Source: Opeltia flavorubescens
Taxonomy: Eukaryota; Ascomycota; Lecanoromycetes; Teloschistales; Teloschistaceae
Assembly: GCA_000442125.1 (NCBI GenBank)
Contig: KE546966.1
Coordinates: 334,969-398,968, forward strand
Length of the DNA stretch: 64,000 bases
Reading direction: 5' to 3'
Under the pieces are notes generated by a model, which was not told where the DNA came from, did no database searches, and worked only from the letters and a program-made list of their open reading frames with translations. A program made the position numbers and the translations under genes. Shown here piece after piece: positions 20,967 through 32,058 of the stretch (the first letter of the stretch is position 1; every line of letters starts with the position of its first letter).

Positions 20967-22801
20967 TTCTACTAAGCCTCGATCATTCAACTACCCGGTT
21001 CGAGCGAGATATTTCCATTCTTTGGCGTACAGGTTCTGCATAGTTTCAGCATGGTGCTGGCGGAGCAGAAGGGTCTTTGGTAAAATCCAGACGCTATTGC
21101 AGGGCAAAAGGAATGATTTGAGGAACGATCAGATGATTAGAAGAAATAAAGCACGATCTGCGACAAGTCGTTAAGAAATGCCCACTATCATGGAACTTGC
21201 GCTTTGGTAAATCTCGGGGGAGGTGTCAAATGATTGTATGCTGCTCAGCGCGTTTTTCCCATGTACAATAGTCAACGGAAAGCAGCGTCGAAGAACACAC
21301 CAAATCCAACAGAGATCAGCCTCCTTGTCTGGTATTCATGCTGTGCGATTTTTCTTGATCTGTTAATCGTCCTCTGGAACTTTTTTTTAGCCGATACTAA
21401 GTGCATTTACTCCTACTTACATTCACGAACTCCTCTACAAGACCACTCCACGAAAAGATAGTGTTCCAGCGGAAATCTCCCATCGCTACTCTAACAGGGT
21501 AGCAGAGTTGACGGAGAAATCTTTCAATGGCAAATATTACAGTCACTATCCATTTATCATTATTTCTGGATCTAACCCGAGTGTTACCGCTCGATGATCC
21601 GAGATATCGAACAAGCCCGGAAACGATTCACACCAAGAAAAAACTGGCATCCATAATATCAATGGTCCTCGCCATTTTTTTATAGTGTTCGTCCTCGGTT
21701 GATGGATTCAACGGCGCAAAAAGCCGTTGTCCTGGAGCCATGGGTTGGGATTCTCTTATGGACGCGATGGCGTATTCATACCGAATATCCTATCCAATCG
21801 AGAGTGATTAATCCAAAATTTCCTCCTGTTAGTTCAATGATCCCCGAATTGTTAGGATTGAGGTTAGATGCATCAATGATTGAGCTCAGGGTCTTGGTGG
21901 ATATTCCGTATACGAGAATAATGTTTTGTTGAGAGGCAATTGTAATTCTTCGATGTTTCCAGGTTTCGGTGGAGAGACGTAAGCTTACTCCTTCAAGTTC
22001 CACAGAGCCTCGGGTGTGACACGAGAGTAATACCACAAGAAGCTTCAGGTCACTTGACTTCATCTCACAAAAGCGGTCTCGACCACTGATTCAATTGGCA
22101 CCCAGTCCTCTATACATAATACGAAAAGCCTTAGGAGCTCTGGCACAAGCTATGATCGGCAAGAATTTCCTAATTACATCATAGTCACTCAACTCATGAC
22201 CTTTCACTCCAGCCTCCAGCGTCATGAGGGGCCAAACAATTACTACCAAGCTCACCGCTTAAGAGCCAATGTACATTCCTTCCCTGAAATTCTGGATACA
22301 TTGCAACGGCTCTCACTGGTTCGTCTCACTTACCGTCAGCCTCGTATATGTTGTACTCCTTCAAAACCATGGTCGTCCTCGAGTACGAATATGCTCAAAC
22401 CCAGCTAAGCAACGGCTGGCTTGCAGTTCATGCATGGGAGTCTTACCGAAGATTAGAGGGAAGTGCATCATATCACAGTAGCGTGGTGACAACCCGTGTT
22501 TCGTAGCACCCGCTACATGGATGAGACTCTTACCACTGGACGTCTCGACGGCGCATTGGACCAAAATGGGAAGGTGTGATGTCTAGGCAAAGGCCAATCA
22601 TCGATCGCTTGCCTTGGTTGCTGGGAGGGGAATTTGGTGCATTCTTCACACTATTCGGATACATTGACCCGACTATTCGGCTAATAGCATCTCATATTAC
22701 TCTTCAATCCCTCTGTCTTCGCCCCTAGTATGGTTTTTTCTTGACTCCTCGAGTCTCTGTTGCTTTGAGCCTCACATCGAAAACGCAGCATTATTGTCAT
22801 T
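20967..22801. other. Intergenic region spg1 / sugar transporter
   Basis: About 1.8 kb with no supported gene. Short frames occur on both strands, none longer than 100 codons. A perfect small hairpin (AACGGC..GCCGTT) lies at 21712-21731. The downstream part presumably carries the transporter promoter. Confidence 0.5.
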
Positions 22802-24723
22802 ATGATTGGGAATATCTATGCTATCGCCGCGGTCGCCGTCATTGGCGGCGGGCTATTTGGCTTTGATATCAGGTAAGTAGCGTAGACTGAGGACCTCAAT
22901 CAGAAAATATAGGTATTGGTTCTGAACTCTTGATTTCTGTTCATTTCAGTTCTATGAGCGCGATCATCAGTATTCCGGCATACAAGTGTTATTTCCAGTC
23001 TGGCCCTGTCCCAGACGACCATTCGCAATGCACTGGACCTTCTTCCTCGGTGCAAGGCGGCATCACAGCTGCTATGCCGGGAGGCTCATGGCTCGGCGCT
23101 TTATGCTCAGGCTTTCTCTCTGACATGTTCGGTCGAAAAAAGGCTATCATGATTGGTGCTGTCATCTGGTATATTTCCTCTGCTACCTTTCAGATAGATG
23201 TTTCCTCTGACCCCAATTAGGTGGATCGGTTCTACCATAATTTGCGCTTCTCAGAATGTAGGCATGCTTGTCGTTGGCCGTGTCATCAATGGTTTCTGCG
23301 TCGGTATCTGCTCCGCCCAGGTACCGGTATACATCTCCGAGCTGGCTCCTCCTAGCAAACGCGGTCGCTTAGTTGGTGCTCAGCAGTGGGCTATCACTTG
23401 GGGAATTATGATTATGTTCTAGTAAGCTGAACAAATCGAGGTATCGATATTGATTCAATTCAAACTAAGCGCGTTCAGCATCTCCTATGGCGCCACTTAT
23501 GCTAGCGGCACTGCAGCCTTTCGCATCCCATGGGTAAATCCAATGTCTCATCCGCTTGCGTCGTTGTCTAATGATTGACTAGGGAGTCCAAATGGTACCT
23601 GCAATGTTACTTTTTGGCGCTATGTTCTTCCTTCCTGAGTCCCCCCGATGGCTGGCTCGGAAGGATCGCTGGGAAGAAGCCCATGCTGTCTTGACATTAG
23701 TCCACAGTAAGGGAGATCCGGATAGTCCTTTCGTTCGCCGTGAACTGCAAGAAATTCGAGAGATGGTCGAATTTGAAAAACGAAATTCCGATGTCACGTA
23801 TCTTGAGCTGTTCAAGCCAAACATGATCAATCGGACGCATATCGGTCTTTTCACCCAGATCTGGTCTCAACTTACCGGCATGAACGTCATGAGTAAGTCT
23901 CTTCGTGGACCGAGCTCTTCACACGATTAGGACATCCGCTTACAAGTGGCCAGTGTATTACATCACCTACGTCTTCTTGATGGCTGGTGTCAGTGGCAAT
24001 GCCAATCTTGTCGCCTCTTCGATTCAGTACGTCATCAACGTTGTAATGACAATTCCAGCTTTGCTGTACGTCGATCGCTGGGGACGTCGTCCTACGTTAC
24101 TGGTAGGAGCAACGCTCATGATGACCTGGCTTTTCGCAAACGCTGGAATTCTAGCAGCACATGGGCACTGGGCTGGTCCTAAAGGGGTTGACAATACTCC
24201 AGCGGCCTCGTGGGAAGTCAGGGGTGCCGCATCGAAAGCAGTCATCGCCTGCAGTTACCTATTCGTCGCTTCTTACGCACCCACATGGGGACCTGTTTCT
24301 TGGATCTACCCCCCTGAGCTATATCCTCTTCGCGTTCGGGGTAAAGGAGTCAGCCTCGCGACGAGTGGAAATTGGGCCTTTAATTTTGCGCTTGGCTATT
24401 TCGTCCCACCTTCTTTCGTCAATATCAAATGGCAGACCTACCTTGTGTTTGGAGTCTTCTGCTTTTCCATGCTAGTTCACGTCTACTTCTTATTTCCGGA
24501 GACCGCAGGCAAAACACTTGAAGAAGTGGTTGACATCTTCGAGGATCCTAACGGTATAAAATACATTGGGACGCCAGCTTGGAAAACGCGCGTAAGCACT
24601 AGGCGGACCATGTTGATGGAACGGAATAAATTCGATCAGGCAGCACAGGTAGAGAAAGGAGGAGAAGATCATGAGGAAAGTCCGAACAGGAGCGGTTCGG
24701 ATGCTATTGAGCCCAAAGCATGA
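22802..24723 (+). CDS. MFS sugar transporter (sugar porter family)
   Basis: Six exons: 22802-22872, 22950-23168, 23221-23421, 23479-23533, 23583-23892 and 23954-24723 give 541 residues. Introns are 77, 52, 57, 49 and 61 bp, and each one is required to keep the frame. Sugar-porter signatures are present: GFDIS in helix 1, DMFGRKKA between helices 2 and 3, VGRVINGFCVG, PESPRWLARK after helix 6, DRWGRRP in the second half, and the C-terminal PETAGKTLEEVVDIF. It should be a 12-helix plasma-membrane proton symporter or facilitator for a hexose or related sugar. Specificity cannot be read from the sequence. The C-terminal tail is cytosolic and charged. No enzyme gene that could reveal the substrate lies nearby. 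Confidence 0.92.
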
Positions 24724-25285
24724 AATGGATACGTCCATTGAGGACGCAAGCCAGCGCTTGTCCGTCTGAACATTTTTTCCGTCTCGAATTGAATCCTTTA
24801 AGCCTTACGAGAAATCTATCAATCAAGAGGCACCCATGAGAAAGGATTGTATTTAAATTATACCTAGCTTAGAACGGAATTCTGTTGATTGAGTATTTCT
24901 ACCAGTGCCGTGTCGTGTATATAAATAAATTAATCAAAAACTCTACTTTCACCGGTAACAGTCCCATGTTTATGTAAGTACGTAATAAGGGACTTCGCAC
25001 GCTAGTCCCGCTAGTCAGGAAATGTCTTGGCCGACGGTTAAGTAAGACGTTGTTGACCTCCCCACAAGTCAAGATTCTCGCTACATTGGGGACTAATTGC
25101 CGCAGATTGCGACAAGTGATAGTAGTATGTGATTGATATATCTTTTCTCTATCTCTATTAGCTGGAGCTGCCGGGCCTCTCTCTTTGGATCGATCCTCCC
25201 GCATGTCGCAGCATGGAGGAAGCCGTCAGACAGTATAGTCCGCCATGAGCCTCCTCGTCGAACGAAATCACATGCGAATGCCATC
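24724..25285. other. Intergenic region transporter / palH
   Basis: No gene is seen. It is AT-rich at 24840-24960. The frame of palH is open upstream to 25133, but the ATG at 25286 is preferred. Confidence 0.5.
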
Positions 25286-27586
25286 ATGTCCTCCGAGGAT
25301 GATCTTCTACCTCGTCAAATCTGGGCCAACCCCACTCCGACCAGCACTGCTTTGCCCAGGCAATGCACACCTTTCAGGCTGCCTTCTGGCGGATTGATCG
25401 CTATCGGAGAAAGCAATATACTCACCCTCACCGAAGAAGCTGTCTTTCAGCCGTATTGCACCTCAGAGCCAGAAGTCACCCTCAATACTTCAAGGCTTGA
25501 GTCAATTGGCAATCACAAGGATCCTTTCTATGCCTCGACACTTCCCCAGATGTACGCTATTGCCGCTGTTACGGTTGTCAGCTACCTCCTGGTCATCATG
25601 CTCTTCATCACGCCTCGGACATTTTTCGTTGGTGGCTCAGGAGGAGGCGGAGGCTTTCTGGGACAAAGAGGAATGATCAGCGGCGCATCTGGAAGCGCGT
25701 CAGTCATTGGGGTTGGAGGACGTCCATGGTTACAAAAGGTGGCAGCCTTGACTGTTGCCATATCGTTAACCATTGCTTCCGTGGATACTTTTCGGGTGGC
25801 CGAGCGACAATACTCTGGGGACTACACCGATGTGAAAGCTTTAATCAATGAAGTGGTCAACACTCTCGAACTACGCATTGTCAGGGTGATCTCCGAGACT
25901 TTTCTCTGGCTTGCTCAAGCTCAGACGCTCATACGACTTTTTCCTCGGCACAAAGAGAAGGTCATCATTAAATGGGCTGGTTTTGTTTTGATTGGACTGG
26001 ACACCATTTTCAGCATACTCAATAATTTCGTCAGCGGAAGTTCAAGGAGCGCCCCTCGAAGATATCAATCTGCTGTTCCCGCTCTAAGCTATTTATTCAC
26101 GTTCTGCTTGAGTTTGATATACGCTGCTTGGATCATCTACTATTCTCTATCGAAACGACGTTATGCCTTTTTTCACCCGAAGATGCGCAATATCTGCCTG
26201 GTTGCCTTACTTTCTTATGTTGCGGTCCTGATCCCAGTGGTCTTCTTCATTTTAGACATTTCAATCTATGACGTTGCCGGATGGGGCAACTACGTACGCT
26301 GGGTTGGTGCAGCTGCGGCAAGTGTAGTCGTATGGGAATGGGTCGAGAGGATCGAGGCGCTTGAGCGAGACGAAAGAAAAGACGGCATTCTTGGGCGGGA
26401 AATCTTTGATGGCGATGAGATGCTGGGAATCACTCCTTCCTCCGCTGTAACTTGGTCTAGCTCACGCCGATTCGGTGGAAGCGGTGGAAGCGATCCCCCT
26501 CCGCCAAATTCGCGCCTTAGAGAAGTTGCATCAACCATTGGTAAGACAAATCGAGCCAAGCGACGGCCGCGGCATGGGCGGGATCGAACGTCGCGCCCTG
26601 GCAGCTCACAACTTGTCAATGAATATATCCCAACTGCTGCAGGTCGCAAGACTTCAATTCAATTTTCCGAACCAACTCCGCCGAATACACTAGCGGCCCC
26701 ATTGAGTACGTCAGAACCGACTCGACCAGAAAGCACCGCGTCGCAAGGAACACCCGACCGAGACAGCGAATTACCACCTACTCAGCAACATTCGTCTGAA
26801 TCGTCATACACCGAGAAGGCCGATAGACCAAACCAGACTAAGCCACAGATTGGAGGAGCAGGTACAATGTCATCTGTGGTCAAAAGCTTTTTGCACATAA
26901 TACAACAAATACCAATACCGTTCCTTGACAGGCATATGTCACCTCCTATAGAAGTCAAGCAAGCAGTCCGATCGAGCCAGCAGCCTGGCGCGATTGAGGC
27001 TTCGCAACCGCAGTCACATCCTCCTGTCTTGCAACCCCACGGCTTACTTGAAAGAATCGGATTCAAGAAGGGTACGCCTATGCCCAGAGCATCGCTACCC
27101 ATAACCATTGTTCCAGCACCTCCTCGGAATCACTCATCGTGGAATGAGAGCAGGCTGCATGAAGTGTACTCACCAATCTCTCGCCCCCTGTCACTGAATG
27201 TTCTGGGAAACACTATTCGTTCTAATTCACCGTCTAGACAGCTCTCACGACGCTCACCGTCAATCACAATTCCCAGTAATCAAAGCTCTTCGGCGGCACT
27301 TCAAACTTATGTACCGTTTTCAGGCCCAGACCCAAACCCAGACCCAGCCGCAACCTCGTCTGGGGCTACTCAGCCCAGTGGCAACGGCTACGATGTTTCC
27401 CCGAATGTCTCCAGAGACGAAAACCTGCCTCTGCCTCTATCGAGAGATTCAACGGAGCTGCATTCGGTATCTCGACATGAAGAACAACAAATGAATCCTA
27501 ATTCCACCACAGCATCACCATCACCTTCTGCACCATCTATCCCATCGCAATCAGCTGACGTAAAAAGACCAAATGATCCTTCATGA
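25286..27586 (+). CDS. palH: pH-response sensor PalH/Rim21
   Basis: Single-exon gene for 766 residues from the ATG at 25286. An upstream in-frame start at 25133 would add 51 residues unlike the family. The N-terminal extracellular part contains a short cysteine-bearing segment. It is followed by seven membrane spans between about residues 90 and 345, including the typical SVDTFRVAERQYSGDY loop and ISETFLWLAQAQTLIRLFPRHKEK. The cytosolic tail of about 400 residues is Pro/Ser-rich with a short PDPNPDP-type repeat. PalH/Rim21 is the plasma-membrane sensor of neutral-alkaline ambient pH. It works with PalI, the arrestin PalF and ESCRT components to trigger processing of the transcription factor PacC/Rim101. 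None of these partners is in the window. Confidence 0.93.
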   Translation: MSSEDDLLPRQIWANPTPTSTALPRQCTPFRLPSGGLIAIGESNILTLTEEAVFQPYCTSEPEVTLNTSRLESIGNHKDPFYASTLPQMYAIAAVTVVSYLLVIMLFITPRTFFVGGSGGGGGFLGQRGMISGASGSASVIGVGGRPWLQKVAALTVAISLTIASVDTFRVAERQYSGDYTDVKALINEVVNTLELRIVRVISETFLWLAQAQTLIRLFPRHKEKVIIKWAGFVLIGLDTIFSILNNFVSGSSRSAPRRYQSAVPALSYLFTFCLSLIYAAWIIYYSLSKRRYAFFHPKMRNICLVALLSYVAVLIPVVFFILDISIYDVAGWGNYVRWVGAAAASVVVWEWVERIEALERDERKDGILGREIFDGDEMLGITPSSAVTWSSSRRFGGSGGSDPPPPNSRLREVASTIGKTNRAKRRPRHGRDRTSRPGSSQLVNEYIPTAAGRKTSIQFSEPTPPNTLAAPLSTSEPTRPESTASQGTPDRDSELPPTQQHSSESSYTEKADRPNQTKPQIGGAGTMSSVVKSFLHIIQQIPIPFLDRHMSPPIEVKQAVRSSQQPGAIEASQPQSHPPVLQPHGLLERIGFKKGTPMPRASLPITIVPAPPRNHSSWNESRLHEVYSPISRPLSLNVLGNTIRSNSPSRQLSRRSPSITIPSNQSSSAALQTYVPFSGPDPNPDPAATSSGATQPSGNGYDVSPNVSRDENLPLPLSRDSTELHSVSRHEEQQMNPNSTTASPSPSAPSIPSQSADVKRPNDPS

Positions 27587-28220
27587 TTTATGTAGTATTA
27601 TGGATGTGGATAGGATGGTTTTCATACTGTATTGGGTTTAAGCACTGCGTTTGGCTAGGTGTGGAATCGTGATTCAATACCCTGGGCTGGCGTTTGCGAG
27701 TCAATAAGATATCAAAACGGGATTTTGGAAAATCATTCATGATACAATGTTTGGAAGTTAGAAAAATCCATATGAAATAGTAATCCTGCCACATCTGACT
27801 GTTTCAAAGTTTATTATGTTTTGTGCTCCAATTATGAAAGAAATTGTTTGTTTGTGATGCTTGTACGGAACATCACCAATAGTTTGACATATTTGCTTAT
27901 CAGCCGCATAACCAAGGTCTAACACCGAAAGAGTCTAGCGGTCGATCACCCCGTATCCTTGGTTCCTGATTTACCCCGACCTTTCCAACAAATTATTGTC
28001 CTATGAGCATGAACACAGTACAATATCCCAGTGTCGCAAGTTGGGAGCTTTTTAGCTCTAATCCGATAATCGCATTCGAGCGCTCGGCTTATTGCTCCTG
28101 ACACAAGGAGATCCGATCGAGATAACGGAGCTTGATCTTCGGGACCTGGCGCTGTGCGATTGATTAGGGACGAGCAATGATCTGTGGGTATCGCAGGGGC
28201 TTGCTCAGCGTTGAAGCAAG
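27587..28220. other. Intergenic region palH / teaC
   Basis: About 630 bp with no gene seen. It presumably contains the teaC promoter and 5'UTR. Confidence 0.5.
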
Positions 28221-31200
28221 ATGACTAGGCCACATATGATCAGAGCAGGTGGGTGTCAGATCCGTCGCTTTTCTCGGTGCCTTTCAGTGGTATTTGTAGT
28301 TGTCGCTGATGTTTATCAGACACGATTGATCTCCAAGATCAGGATTCTCCCTCTGCTAAGGATCATACAAGACAACCTGCACATCCAGCGCCATATGGGG
28401 ACGGCCCACCAGCTCCGCATCAAGAACGAGCCTTAAAACACGCCGAGCAGGAGACCGCCGTTGAGTTACACCATACCCGAAGTCCCAGGGTCTCGCAAGA
28501 TTTATCGGGAAAGGAGCTTCAACTGCTTCAGGAAGATGGGGACGGATATGTCAATTCGGATCTGATCAGTCCACATCAAGAGCAGCAAATCAACCAACGT
28601 AATGGCGGAGCGATTGGAAGTGCAGGGGCTGAAGCCGATGGCGTCGACGCAGAGGGAGACGAAGGACTGGAAGACGACCTTATGGACAAAATATCTAGTT
28701 CTCCGTCCATTGACGAGGGTGGGTTTTCTACTCCTTCATCCTGGCCCAACAGGGCAGATTCCCTTCAACCTGCCAGGTTCATGGCAAGGACACCTTCACC
28801 CATTCCTCACCTCAACTTCTCCTCTTCTCCTTTTCTTTCAACCCCGCCCCATTTCCCGCTCCTTCTGCCGCAGAAAGAGAACAGCCCGTCAGAGGTTCAT
28901 CATCATCAAGGTGGGTATCCCGAAAACACAAACAACGATGAGCAAACCACGGCCGACGACAGCTTCTCTTCCGAGATACGGGATCAACTTGGGCCTCTGA
29001 TCAGTGAACAGCAGCACGACCAGTTACACGATGAGTGGGAAGGGCTAGAAGACAGCGTGGACTTGGATCCTGCCGAATTTCATCACCTACTGTTGCCCTC
29101 GGACGATCCACTCCTTGACAATAGCTTTGATGACGCTGACTTGGCATCAGAGTCATCTTCGGAATCTACTTCTATCGACTCCAGGACCTCTTGGAAAGAC
29201 AATGAACACGTCACTGGCAGCAATGATAGCGATGATGACAGCAATGGCAATGACAAAGATGATGATGATGATGATGATGACACCGAGGACGTTTCCTTTA
29301 CGAATGATCCACGTTATATTGACTCTGGTTGGGGTGGAGAATGCTTACGCGATATAGAGGACATTGATTTCGAATTTGTCTACGCCCTGCATACCTTCGT
29401 TGCTACCGTCGAGGGACAAGCGAACGCTACGAAAGGCGACACAATGGTGCTGTTGGATGATAGCAATAGCTACTGGTGGCTTGTAAGGGTTGTAAAAGAC
29501 AGCAGCATCGGTAATAATTCTTTCGATCATTTTAGATGTCCACTGACGGAAATTCTACAGGTTATCTGCCCGCAGAACATATCGAAACGCCTACTGAGCG
29601 ACTGGCAAGGCTTAACAAACATCGAAATATTGATGTAATTTATATCACACCTGCATGTGTTCTCTTGCATATGCTGATTATGCGCACCAGCTATCACAAA
29701 CTATGTTATCGGACGCACCGGAAAAGTCACGGAATCCTCTCAAGAAGGCAATAAAGCGCCGTGGTGGCAAGACAGTGCAATTTGCAGCACCTACGTACGT
29801 TGAAGCCTCAGATGTTGAATACTCTACCGAAGAGGAGGACGAAGAAGGCGAAGGGGAGTACCTGCCCAATGAGGAAGAACGTACCGAAAATCAGGAGTCG
29901 GAACAAGAGCCTCGTCAAGACAACACTGCAGCTGTAGAACCCCTCAAAACCGGGAACCGAGACGTCAATTCGAGTGTTGAGCCTCAAGCGCAGATAAAGC
30001 CGCTCACCAACGGTACAGATCAGAACAGTGGCATTCAGAGGGCTCGGACAAGCGATGAGATGTTCGAATCAATAGGTATTTTGCTTTCTTTAATGGCGCG
30101 GCGATTTAGTGGCTAATTACCCCAGATAACGATACTGCCAGCAAATCGCGGAAAGGCAATTTGCGAAATACTGATTCTCTTTTCAAAGACGACAATACCG
30201 AAACAAGAAAGATCAATCTTACCCCAAGCTTACTGCGCGACGATTCGAGTTCATCTACCATAAGATCGGTCGAATCGAGAGAAGTATACAAAAGGATACT
30301 ACCCGCAAGAAGCTCCGTACTGACGCTATCATAGCTCAAGAACCGACCCAGTATTGACTCACTCGAGAAAGGAGCGTCATCTCCAGAGAAGAGTAAGGAT
30401 GATCGGAAACGGAAAGAGAAGAAAGGCATGTTGAGTGGATTCTTCAAGCGTAAAGACAAGAAAGGCAGAGGCATGGACGACGTGACAGAGGATACGGAGA
30501 AGACCTCCGAAGAAACTGTCAGGCAGACTCCTGGTGACGCCAGTGGGCCGGAAGGACAAGCACCAAGGCTTACGACACAAACACAACCACAACCACAACG
30601 TCAAACTAGCAAACTGCAAAAGAGTCCACCCACAAAGCTTTCGCCGAAGTCATCACTCAATCGCGGAGAATCACCCAGCATCAGAAGCGTGATCATGGAA
30701 TCCGAAAAGTCAAGCATCTCTCAACCAAGCAGATCGCCTCCGAAGTTGAACATGGAATTCGAGTCTGCTCCTCTAGTGGAGCCTGAGTCAAGGCAGCCGA
30801 ACGAACCGGCGATGGCACCTGCACCTCTCACATCCACTAATGCACCTCGTGACGAGCCGACGGAAACTGAGTCGCCTAAGAGTACGAAACACGGTATGTT
30901 CTCGCCAATTAGGGATGTCCTCCGATCACCTTCATCCTCGGAACCCAAACCAGAAAAGGCAAAGAAGGCAAAACACCGGATGCCAATCGATGACTTTGAT
31001 TCTTCGTCTGACACTGAGGATCCACCGGAGCCGCAGTCGCATACACAGGAGGAGCGGTCAACGCAGTCCCAGCATATTGAACCCGACAGAGACCGGCTGT
31101 CCGAGTCGCCGGTACAAGTAAGTCCACAGGAACAACCGCAAAGTCAACACCCTCCTGGACTCATGATCGACACATCATCCCAAGATGACCCATCCACGTC

Positions 31201-31537
31201 TCCTGTCTCACCTCTGTCGTCGTCAGCTGAGCTCGTCGAGGCGCCGAATGTAGGCAACGACCGGGATGGAACTCCAGCGTCGACTGCTCAATCATCAGCC
31301 AACGCACCTACCTGGAGTGACGCTCATTTGCGCGCCTACCTTGAAAACAGTAATGACGTCCGTGACTTACTCCTCGTAGTTCACAACAAGGTTGAAGTCA
31401 AACCTGCTCCACGTGATCATCCTTTGGTGAAGAATTTATTCAAGGAAGAGAACCGAAAGCTTGGAGAGATGTCCAATCGCTTGGATAGCCTACTTGGTGA
31501 TTGGCTTGCCAGGAAATCCAAGGTCAACTCTCGTTAA
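28221..31537 (+). CDS. teaC: Cell-end polarity protein Tea4/TeaC (Bud14 family), SH3
   Basis: Six exons: 28221-28248, 28320-29510, 29561-29634, 29691-30075, 30126-30283 and 30335-31537 give 1012 residues. The SH3 domain (about 362-415) carries ALHTF, YWWLVR and YLPAEHIE. It is split by a 50-bp intron. Shortly after it, KTVQF (458-462) fits the RVxF docking motif for protein phosphatase 1, and SDVEYS with an acidic tract follows. An Asp run encoded by GAT repeats lies at 29262-29281. The conserved C-terminal block (AYLENSNDVRDLLLVVH to GDWLARK) is typical of the family. Tea4 links microtubule-delivered Tea1 to formins and PP1 at cell ends. In Aspergillus, TeaC affects hyphal polarity and septation. 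A TAG at 30332-30334 is the last three bases of a 51-bp intron, not a mutation. Confidence 0.92.
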
Positions 31538-32058
31538 CGAGCATTACAATTTTTTACGGCATGAAGATACCCTACGTTTCCAGCTGTCTTCCACATACCC
31601 ATTGGGAAAGTAGCATGCGGGTCCGAGGATGGATTGGAGTTTTTCACTTGTGGTTCAGTGGGGCGGTTTTTCTATGGGATTGAGTCCTCTTTATGGCTTT
31701 GCAGCGCTGGAGGCTTTTTGTTGCTCTTTGAACTATATCTATACTTTCCAGCGCCTCCATGAAATGAATAGGAGTTGATAGTGCTGGCTGCAATTAAGGC
31801 AAGGCCGACCAAACGCCTCCCTGTATACATACGACGACAGCTGTCTCTTTCTCGATACTTAGAGCAATAGACGAAAGATTTACCCTTTATATTATCATGC
31901 GTGCAAAATAGTTGCATAAGATCCAGCGTTGCAGGCAATGATTGAGAGTTGTGAGATAGGGGCCTGCATATAGAGACGGCGGCCAAATCTCGGCTCATCA
32001 TCGCCGACGCTGTCGTCATATTCATCTTCAACAGAATACCAGGACTTGGACTCATGAA
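31538..32058. other. Intergenic region teaC / glo2
   Basis: About 520 bp with no gene seen. It holds the teaC 3'UTR and glo2 promoter. Confidence 0.5.

Noticed and set aside
25133-25285. Upstream start for palH
   Set aside because: The extra 51 residues lack family resemblance, while the ATG at 25286 gives a normal PalH N-terminus.
28602-29000. 132-codon frame starting at 28602
   Set aside because: It is an alternative frame of teaC exon 2. The true frame is open from 28320 and continues into the SH3 domain.
30332-30334. In-frame TAG suggesting teaC is a pseudogene
   Set aside because: It is the last three bases of a 51-bp intron with good donor, branch site and acceptor. The conserved C-terminus downstream is intact.
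1-31537. Possible secondary-metabolite or catabolic cluster (hydrolase, transcription factor, sugar transporter)
   Set aside because: These genes are far apart and separated by housekeeping genes. There is no backbone synthase or pathway enzyme set.
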